DNA of 14,740 nucleotides from Bacteroidota bacterium (GTDB lineage: Bacteria; Bacteroidota; Bacteroidia; Cytophagales; Cyclobacteriaceae): NCBI GenBank assembly GCA_023412765.1, contig JAEZBX010000190.1:1-14740 (forward strand). Reading direction: 5' to 3'. The notes below the pieces were generated by a model. The model was given only the letters and a program-made list of their open reading frames with translations. It made no database searches and was not told where the DNA came from. Positions 6,923 through 12,342 of this stretch are shown here, piece by piece. The position numbers and the translations under genes are program-made. The stretch's first letter is position 1; each line of letters begins with the position of its first letter.

Positions 6923-7696
6923 TTAATTTAATACGCTGTTTTTTGCCAGTACTTCATGTCCCAGGTTAAGGTAGCTAATTGCGCCCTTGCTTTCAGCATC
7001 GTGCACAATGACGGGTAACCCGAAACTCGGAGCTTCACTCAATTTCACATTTCGGGGGATTATAGTTTTGAACGTCATTTTTGAGAAATGCGTTCTCACT
7101 TCTTCAACGACCTGGTTGCCGAGACTTGTTCTTGAGTCATACAACGTAAGGAGTATGCCTTCAATCTCCAACCTGGGATTCAACCGGGTTTGAATAATCT
7201 TAATTGTATTGAGCAACTTGCCCAATCCTTCCAAGGCAAAGTATTCGCACTGCACGGGAATGATTACGGAATCGGCAGCGGTAAGTGCATTGATGGTGAT
7301 CAATCCTAGAGAAGGGGAACAGTCAATAATAATAAAATCATAATCATCCTTAATTCGTCCGAGGGCTTCTCTCATCTTCTCTTCTCTGCGTTCTATGTTT
7401 ACCATTTCAACCTCGGCCCCAACGAGGTCAATATGCGATGGAAGGATATCGAGATATTTCAAGTCAGTTTTTTGGATAGCTTCTGATGGTGCAATGTCAT
7501 CGACCATACATTCATAGATTCCATGCTCTATTTCTTTCGGGTTCAAACCCAAACCAGATGTAGAATTAGCCTGTGGGTCTGCATCCACTATTAAAGTCTT
7601 TCTCTCCAGCACTGCGAGACTCGCTGCCAGGTTGATGGCAGTCGTCGTCTTTCCAACGCCTCCCTTTTGATTTGCAATCGCAATAATCTTTCCCAT
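6923..7696 (-). CDS. parA: Chromosome-partitioning ATPase ParA
   Basis: ParA is the Walker-type ATPase that forms the nucleoid-bound gradient followed by ParB-parS complexes. The 257-residue length is that of chromosomal (type Ib-like, no N-terminal HTH) ParA/Soj. The deviant Walker A is KGGVGKTTTA (11-20) with the signature Lys at 11 and phosphate-binding Lys16. The A-prime motif is LIVDADPQANST (35-46), and the Walker B strand is DFIIIDCSPSLG (near 119-130). The start codon (7694-7696) gives MGKIIAIANQKGG, standard for the family. The gene lies directly behind an intrinsic terminator (7713-7748) and a promoter-like box at 7751-7758, so parA is likely the first gene of its own transcript, with parB and the DUF5683 gene. 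Confidence 0.97.
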   Translation of the reverse strand: MGKIIAIANQKGGVGKTTTAINLAASLAVLERKTLIVDADPQANSTSGLGLNPKEIEHGIYECMVDDIAPSEAIQKTDLKYLDILPSHIDLVGAEVEMVNIERREEKMREALGRIKDDYDFIIIDCSPSLGLITINALTAADSVIIPVQCEYFALEGLGKLLNTIKIIQTRLNPRLEIEGILLTLYDSRTSLGNQVVEEVRTHFSKMTFKTIIPRNVKLSEAPSFGLPVIVHDAESKGAISYLNLGHEVLAKNSVLN

Positions 7697-7712
7697 TCAG
7701 TTATAATATTTC

Positions 7713-7748
7713 AAAAAAATAAAAAGCCCGGCCAATTGAAAACCGGGC
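7713..7748 (-). terminator. Intrinsic terminator after yidC
   Basis: On the - strand GCCCGG (7748-7743), an 11-base loop and CCGGGC (7731-7726) form a six-pair GC stem, followed by TTTTTATTTTTTT (7725-7713). This is a textbook rho-independent terminator for transcripts from yidC, whose stop is 169 bases upstream. It ends only 16 bases before the parA ATG. A transcript that starts from the box at 7751-7758 would begin inside the left arm and could not form the full stem, so it should escape termination. Confidence 0.88.
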
Positions 7749-7750
7749 AA

Positions 7751-7758
7751 CAAATATA
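7751..7758 (-). promoter_or_regulatory. Probable parAB promoter, -7 box
   Basis: The - strand reads TATATTTG, an exact match to the Bacteroidota sigma-ABfr -7 consensus TAnnTTTG. No good TTTG -33 element is seen at the expected distance (about 19 bases); the sequence there is GTTCC/CACG. The expected start site, 5-8 bases downstream, falls in the left arm of the terminator. It is the only perfect -7 box I found in the yidC-parA gap. Confidence 0.5.
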
Positions 7759-7775
7759 GATTAAAAGAATAGGGA

Positions 7776-7795
7776 ACGTGGAACACCGTGAAACA
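7776..7795 (-). promoter_or_regulatory. Two tandem parS-like half-sites
   Basis: The - strand reads TGTTTCACGG (7795-7786) followed directly by TGTTCCACGT (7785-7776). Each is nearly the left half of the parS palindrome (TGTTTCACGTGAAACA and its TGTTCCACGTGGAACA variant), but they are in direct, not inverted, order, so the full 16-base palindrome is absent. They lie 17 bases upstream of the parAB -7 box, in a place where ParB could act on its own promoter. Binding is an inference. Confidence 0.4.
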
Positions 7796-7797
7796 GA

Positions 7798-7806
7798 TTA
7801 TCCACA
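7798..7806 (+). promoter_or_regulatory. Perfect DnaA box
   Basis: TTATCCACA is identical to the strong DnaA-box consensus. It lies 2 bases from the parS-like half-sites, in the 221-base yidC-parA gap. A second weaker match, TTATACCCA (7820-7828), is two mismatches off. The stretch near 7701-7725 is very A/T-rich. A lone perfect 9-mer can occur by chance, so its function is uncertain. Confidence 0.45.
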
Positions 7807-7917
7807 ATCGCTTCACACATTTATACCCAAATAGCGCTACTTTATATCGGGAATCAGTTTATTGATTTCTCTTTGATGCCTGATTTCTAGAGGATTATAC
7901 GCTACCATTTGGAGTGA

Positions 7918-9738
7918 TTATTTTTTGCGGCGCTTGCGTTCTTCCTCTGCTTTCCGGCGTGTTTCCTCACTGGCTTTCATAGCTTCCTCGAGTTTGCTCA
8001 TAAACCTGGATTTCTTTCCGCCACCTGCCGCATTCTTTCTTTTATTTTCTTCCATGATCGCGCGAATCTTGTTTTCATCAACAAATCGTTTGATGATCGC
8101 CTGTTGAATAAAGGTGACTACGGTGGATACGAAATAGTAAAATGTTAAGCCGGATGAAAATGAGTTCAGCACGAACAAGAATATTACCGGCATCACCATC
8201 GACATGGTTTTCATCGGACCTTGAACTGATGAAATCTGGTTGTTCTGCCAGGTGTAAAGCAGCGTCGCAGCGGTCATCAACACGGTAAAAATACTGATGT
8301 GACTTCCGAGGAATGGTACTTCAAAAGGAAGCCTGATCAAAGAGTCATAGGTCGATAAATCTTCGGCCCATAAAAAGGGCTGCTGTCTAAGTTCAATGCT
8401 CGCCGGAAACAAATAGAACATAGCAAACAAGATGGGCATCTGGAGCAAGACGGGAATACAGCCACTGATCGGGTTTACGCCAACCTGCTGATAAAGCTTC
8501 ATCTGTTCCTGCTGTACTTTCGTCATGTCGTCACCAACTCGCTCTTTAATTTCGTCGAGTTCGGGTTTCAACACTTTCATCTTCGCCATACTCAGAAATG
8601 ACTTGTATGAAAGGGGGAACAAAACCAGCTTAAGCAAGATCACCAGGATGATAATGATTATCCCATAGTTTGAAATGACCTTGGTCAAGAAATGGAATAC
8701 CGGGAATATTACAAACTTGTTGATCCAGTTGACGGGTGGCCAACCGAGGTATACATTTTTTGTGAAGCCATCCGCAACCACACCAATTGTTTGATAATCG
8801 TTAGGGCCGAAATAAAATTTGAATTCTGCCTGGTTGTCTTTGAAGTTTTTAGACGGGATGAAGAGCTTCGCATTTGCGCGTTTAACGACAGACGTGTCGC
8901 TTTCATTAATGGCGGTTTGAACCTCCCCACCTGAAAAATTATTTTTTGCTATGATCGAAGAGAGGAAAAACTTTTCTTTTATGGTAATCCATTTCAAAGG
9001 CTCAGCAAAGATTTCTGTCTCCGTGTCTGTTGACCGTTCGCTGAGTTCATCGAAGCCGTCGTTGTCGGAGTAGTATGTGATTGTTGAATAGATCCGGGTG
9101 TCAGCAAGATCTTTCTCGATAGGCTTCAATATATTTTGCCATTGGAACGTGAGATATTCACCCGATAGTTTGTCCGCAAATCCATTGCTGTTTATTTCAT
9201 AAACAATCTCATAACCCTTTGAAGGTATTTTATAGATCTGAGAAACCTTCGATCCGTTGTTTAGGGTGATCGAGAAAACCACTTCGGTTGTGTCGCCTTT
9301 TTTCTCCTGGGTAACGTTGTAAAACAATTTGTAAAGATCGATGTCTTTACCTTCGTAAGTGGTCATCAACTTGAACTCGTTATTAGTTGGCGTTACGAGT
9401 TTCAAAGGCTGTTGTCGGTAAGTCTTGTATTTCTTCAGTTCAACCTCGCGCATGACACCGCCGCGGTTGCTGAATGTGAGTTTGACATCTTCATTTTCGA
9501 TTGTAGTTGCAGACTCCTGTCCTCTCATGCTGGCGGAGAGATCACCAAAACTTGCGGCGAGTGTACTATCGTTTGGCAACGACGCAACGGCACTGCTGTC
9601 TTGTCTACCCATTTCTGATGGAGCGGTAGAAGGCTCTTGCTTCTGTGTAGGTGGTGGAGGAACAGGAGAAAACCAATAAAAATACGCCATTAATAGCGCT
9701 GCAATAAGTGTGAGTCCGATAGCTGAGTTCCTGTCCAT
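7918..9738 (-). CDS. yidC: Membrane protein insertase YidC
   Basis: YidC inserts and folds inner-membrane proteins, alone or with SecYEG. The 606-residue protein has an N-terminal anchor at about 7-23, a Pro-rich linker, and the large periplasmic domain of Gram-negative YidC (about 78-340). The insertase core spans about 355-555, with PLSYKSFLSMAKMKVLKPEL (375-394), the GCIPVLLQMPILFAMFYLFPASIELR block (426-451) and further membrane segments near 480-497, 512-528 and 529-548. The charge in the hydrophilic groove, Arg366 in E. coli, is Lys370 here. A basic Lys/Arg/Glu-rich tail (565-606) could touch ribosomes. The gene lies in the usual Bacteroidota neighbourhood of pyrG, but a four-helix-bundle gene and repeats separate the two here. 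It ends before the terminator at 7713-7748. Confidence 0.97.
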   Translation of the reverse strand: MDRNSAIGLTLIAALLMAYFYWFSPVPPPPTQKQEPSTAPSEMGRQDSSAVASLPNDSTLAASFGDLSASMRGQESATTIENEDVKLTFSNRGGVMREVELKKYKTYRQQPLKLVTPTNNEFKLMTTYEGKDIDLYKLFYNVTQEKKGDTTEVVFSITLNNGSKVSQIYKIPSKGYEIVYEINSNGFADKLSGEYLTFQWQNILKPIEKDLADTRIYSTITYYSDNDGFDELSERSTDTETEIFAEPLKWITIKEKFFLSSIIAKNNFSGGEVQTAINESDTSVVKRANAKLFIPSKNFKDNQAEFKFYFGPNDYQTIGVVADGFTKNVYLGWPPVNWINKFVIFPVFHFLTKVISNYGIIIIILVILLKLVLFPLSYKSFLSMAKMKVLKPELDEIKERVGDDMTKVQQEQMKLYQQVGVNPISGCIPVLLQMPILFAMFYLFPASIELRQQPFLWAEDLSTYDSLIRLPFEVPFLGSHISIFTVLMTAATLLYTWQNNQISSVQGPMKTMSMVMPVIFLFVLNSFSSGLTFYYFVSTVVTFIQQAIIKRFVDENKIRAIMEENKRKNAAGGGKKSRFMSKLEEAMKASEETRRKAEEERKRRKK

Positions 9739-9802
9739 TGATTTGTAGTTTGACGCTTTTAGGTTGACCTTGTGGGTGCAGACCTTTGCCTTTATCTCGT
9801 TA

Positions 9803-9855
9803 GTTTAAAGTTTAAAGTTTAAAGTTTAAAGTTTAAAGTTTAAAGTTTAAAGTTT
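9803..9855. repeat. Left heptamer array, seven GTTTAAA copies
   Basis: Seven exact copies of GTTTAAA run from 9803 to 9851, followed by GTTT. It lies 20 bases past the four-helix-bundle gene stop (9876-9878) and 64 bases upstream of the yidC start, so it is in the leader region of yidC. Its complement matches the right array at 10326-10382; the two arms are inverted and enclose the gene. Confidence 0.95.
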
Positions 9856-9875
9856 CGTACTTCCACTTTTACTGC

Positions 9876-10265
9876 TCATTGAAATTTTACTCCTTTCACC
9901 TTTGCCTCTTTTAAGTAGGTTATAAATCCCATTAGCATCCTGCTAATTGATAGCACGTCTGCCAAAAACAGTTCATATCTGTCGTGATCTAAGTGTCTAC
10001 GATCCAATGCCCTATGCAATTGCGATCGCACCTCTCCGGCAGATCCTCTGGCTATCGAAAGAAACTGGATAAACTCCTTTGTCCCTCCGCGTTCAAAACC
10101 CTCTGCGATGTTGTCCATTATGGAACCCGCCGACCTGTTTATTTGGTCCCGAAGTGCATAGTCCTTAGCAAACGATCCTTCCAAAGTCATTTCAAAAATT
10201 TGCTTTGATAGAATCCTTGCCTTTTGCCACGCGCTGATATCTTCAAATGTCTTAATAGTAGCCAT
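9876..10265 (-). CDS. Four-helix-bundle protein of the S23/23S rRNA intervening-sequence family
   Basis: The 129-residue, mostly helical protein is of the TIGR02436 family, with the hallmark stretches FEDISAWQKARILSKQIF (7-24), the QINRSAGSIMDNIAEGFER block (41-59) and FLSIARGSAGEVRSQL (68-83). The family is best known from open reading frames inside the intervening sequences of 23S rRNA genes, and its fold is shared with Avd, the accessory protein of diversity-generating retroelements. Members form pentameric basic barrels and may bind nucleic acid; a defined role is not known. There is no rRNA or reverse transcriptase gene here. The gene is flanked on both sides by inverted heptamer arrays (9803-9855 and 10326-10382), and lies in the direction of pyrG and yidC. 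The ATG at 10265 is natural. The unit looks like an insertion between two core genes. Confidence 0.92.
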   Translation of the reverse strand: MATIKTFEDISAWQKARILSKQIFEMTLEGSFAKDYALRDQINRSAGSIMDNIAEGFERGGTKEFIQFLSIARGSAGEVRSQLHRALDRRHLDHDRYELFLADVLSISRMLMGFITYLKEAKVKGVKFQ

Positions 10266-10325
10266 ACAACGTTATTAATTACAAAACACAACATAAACTT
10301 CAATCTTCAAGAATCTAACCTCGAA

Positions 10326-10382
10326 CCTTAAACCTTAAACTTTAAACTTTAAACTTTAAACCTTAAACTCTAAACTTAAACC
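10326..10382. repeat. Right heptamer array, variable TTTAAAC/CTTAAAC copies
   Basis: Units read CTTAAAC, CTTAAAC, TTTAAAC, TTTAAAC, TTTAAAC, CTTAAAC, TCTAAAC and then shortened copies (TTAAAC, CCTAAC). Positions 10337-10361 (25 bases) are an exact reverse complement of part of 9803-9855. Unlike the left arm, the copies vary, so the arms differ in age or in selection. The array reaches and includes the pyrG stop (TAA, 10378-10376) and the last codons, Val-Arg-Val, which look repeat-derived. Confidence 0.93.
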
Positions 10383-11995
10383 CTAACCTTTTTCCGTTCC
10401 AACGCCGCCTCAATAAATTTTACGAAAAGCGGATGTGGATTGAGTACTGTACTTTTTAGTTCCGGGTGGTACTGTACGCCAACAAACCAGGGATGATCTT
10501 TTAGTTCTACAATTTCAACAAGGTTCGTATCTGGATTTATACCGACCGCCTTCAACCCGGCGTGTTCGATTTGTTCAAGGTATTTGTTATTGAATTCATA
10601 TCGATGACGGTGCCGTTCCTGAATTAAGGTTTCTCCGTAAGCCGCAAAAGACTTAGTGCCCTTCTTGAGCTTGCAGTCATAGGCACCGAGGCGCATTGTA
10701 CCACCCTTGTTAACGATCTTCTTCTGTTCTTCCATCATATCGATAACCGGGTGCTGGGTTTTCGGATTGAGTTCTGTTGAACTCGCTTCCAGGCCCAAAA
10801 CGTTGCGGGCAAATTCTACAACAGCACATTGCATCCCGAGGCAAATGCCAAAGAATGGAATCTTGTTTTCCCTGACATATCGGATAGTCTCAATCTTTCC
10901 CTCAAGACCTCTTTCGCCAAAACCTGGAGCCACCAACACACCGTCCAAGTCTTTCAATATGGTATCGACTACATCCGGATTAACATCTTCGGATGAGATC
11001 CATCGAACATTAACCTTGCAATCATTTTCAGCGCCAGCATGAACAAAGGCTTCTGCAATGGACTTGTAAGCATCTGGCAGTGAAACATATTTACCTACCA
11101 ATCCGACTGTGACCTCATTGACCGGGTTCTTAAGTTTACCCAGGAAGCTCTTCCAATGATCGAGCATCGGCTCTTCCTTTGTTGACACCTTCAATTTTGC
11201 CAGGACACGTTCGTCGAGCTTCTCTTTACGCATGTGAATTGGTACATCGTAAATTGTCTCGGCGTCCATCGCCTCTATCACAGAATTGATATGGACGTTG
11301 CAGAAGAGTGCAAGCTTCTTTCTTATGTCGTGGGGTAACGGTAACTCCGTACGACACACCAGGATATCTGGCTGAACCCCAGCCTCAAGTAAATCTTTAA
11401 CAGAATGCTGTGTTGGCTTGGTTTTCAGCTCTTTGGCTGCCTTTAGATAAGGTATTAATGTAAGGTGAATTACGATAGTACTGTTCGGGGGAAGGTCCCA
11501 TTTAACCTGACGAACGGTCTCAATAAAGGGCAACGATTCTATGTCACCAACACATCCACCGATTTCAGTAATTACAAAATCGTATTCTCCAGTTTCACCC
11601 AATAGAAAGAGATTCCTCTTGATCTCGTCAGTGATGTGTGGGATAACCTGCACCGTTTTACCAAGGTATTCACCTTTCCTTTCTTTGGTGATAACGTTGT
11701 TATAAATCCTTCCGGTAGTGACGTTGTTCGCCTGGGAAGTGCGAATATTTAGAAACCTTTCATAATGACCGAGGTCGAGGTCTGTTTCAGCTCCGTCATC
11801 AGTTACATAACATTCACCATGCTCATACGGATTCAGCGTTCCCGGATCTATGTTGAGATAAGGATCGAACTTTTGTATCGTAACTTTAAAACCCCTTGCC
11901 TGTAGCAACTGTGCCAGGGATGCTGCGATGATTCCCTTGCCCAGCGACGAAGTAACACCTCCAGTTACGAAAATGTATTTAGCAGTTAATGACAT
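10376..11995 (-). CDS. pyrG: CTP synthase
   Basis: PyrG makes CTP from UTP, ATP and glutamine in the cytoplasm. With the ATG at 11995 the protein has 539 residues, the normal size. The synthase domain opens KYIFVTGGVTSSLGKGIIAAS (6-26), with the ATP loop SLGKG at 17-21, and continues with KFDPYLNIDPGTLNPYEHGE (42-61), DDGAETDLDLGHYERF and EIGGCVGDIE (144-153). The glutaminase domain has the oxyanion loop APGFGERG (356-363), nucleophile Cys385 in FFGICLGMQ, and the VGVQYHPEL end with His510 and Glu512. The frame extends 41 codons upstream without family likeness, so that part is leader. The final residues KKVRV are encoded by the edge of a heptamer array. Nearest downstream gene is the four-helix-bundle gene, then yidC. 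Confidence 0.97.
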   Translation of the reverse strand: MSLTAKYIFVTGGVTSSLGKGIIAASLAQLLQARGFKVTIQKFDPYLNIDPGTLNPYEHGECYVTDDGAETDLDLGHYERFLNIRTSQANNVTTGRIYNNVITKERKGEYLGKTVQVIPHITDEIKRNLFLLGETGEYDFVITEIGGCVGDIESLPFIETVRQVKWDLPPNSTIVIHLTLIPYLKAAKELKTKPTQHSVKDLLEAGVQPDILVCRTELPLPHDIRKKLALFCNVHINSVIEAMDAETIYDVPIHMRKEKLDERVLAKLKVSTKEEPMLDHWKSFLGKLKNPVNEVTVGLVGKYVSLPDAYKSIAEAFVHAGAENDCKVNVRWISSEDVNPDVVDTILKDLDGVLVAPGFGERGLEGKIETIRYVRENKIPFFGICLGMQCAVVEFARNVLGLEASSTELNPKTQHPVIDMMEEQKKIVNKGGTMRLGAYDCKLKKGTKSFAAYGETLIQERHRHRYEFNNKYLEQIEHAGLKAVGINPDTNLVEIVELKDHPWFVGVQYHPELKSTVLNPHPLFVKFIEAALERKKVRV

Positions 11996-12026
11996 GATTA
12001 CAGGTTTCCTCAAAATAAATCGGGGG

Positions 12027-12034
12027 CAAAGGTA
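12027..12034 (-). promoter_or_regulatory. Probable pyrG promoter, -7 box
   Basis: The - strand reads TACCTTTG, an exact TAnnTTTG match, about 32 bases before the pyrG ATG. A run of five C follows at once (TTTGCCCCCG), so transcription would start in or near it. A TTTG element lies 32 bases upstream of the box, too far for the usual spacing; nothing better is seen at 19. It also argues for the 11995 start, since the upstream frame would be untranscribed. Confidence 0.55.
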
Positions 12035-12342
12035 GAGTTTATAGTGAAAGATTAGAAATCCGGGTTCAAACTTTACGGCCAAAAATAATCGGCGAAAATT
12101 GTTGTGAATTCCCCCCAAAATGCTATCAAAAACACGATGAAGCCGGGGGCGTTGCCATTATCCGCAGTTCAACGGCAATCCCGACCTCACGTCTGAAAAA
12201 CCATCAAACGGGCTCTTATACAGGGTTACTTAAAATTACCCCCAAGGCATTCAAATCCGGAAGCAGAGCTGTGCGCTATTCCAACTAGTCTGTATTTGGC
12301 TTTATAGAGGTTGGTGTTTAAGGCGATATAAAAACGCGCGCA
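12035..12342. other. Intergenic region between divergent pyrG and the surface-protein gene
   Basis: This roughly 300-base stretch should hold the upstream part of the pyrG promoter and the promoter and leader of the + strand gene at 12343. I see no reading frame with coding look, no heptamer repeat and no strong hairpin. A TTGCC/GGCAA pair around 12151-12175 is the best short stem and is weak. No exact TAnnTTTG box on the + strand precedes 12343; TATTTGG near 12293 is a partial match only. Confidence 0.6.

Noticed and set aside
125..10382. CRISPR arrays at the heptamer tracts
   Set aside because: Units of 7 bases lie head to tail with no spacers and no cas genes nearby; they are tandem repeats in inverted pairs.
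9803..10382. A diversity-generating retroelement around the Avd-like gene
   Set aside because: No reverse transcriptase and no template/variable repeat pair are present in the window; only the fold family is shared.
11996..12118. 41-codon upstream extension of pyrG
   Set aside because: CTP synthases begin at the MSLTAKYIFVTGG position, and an exact TAnnTTTG promoter box lies within the extension.
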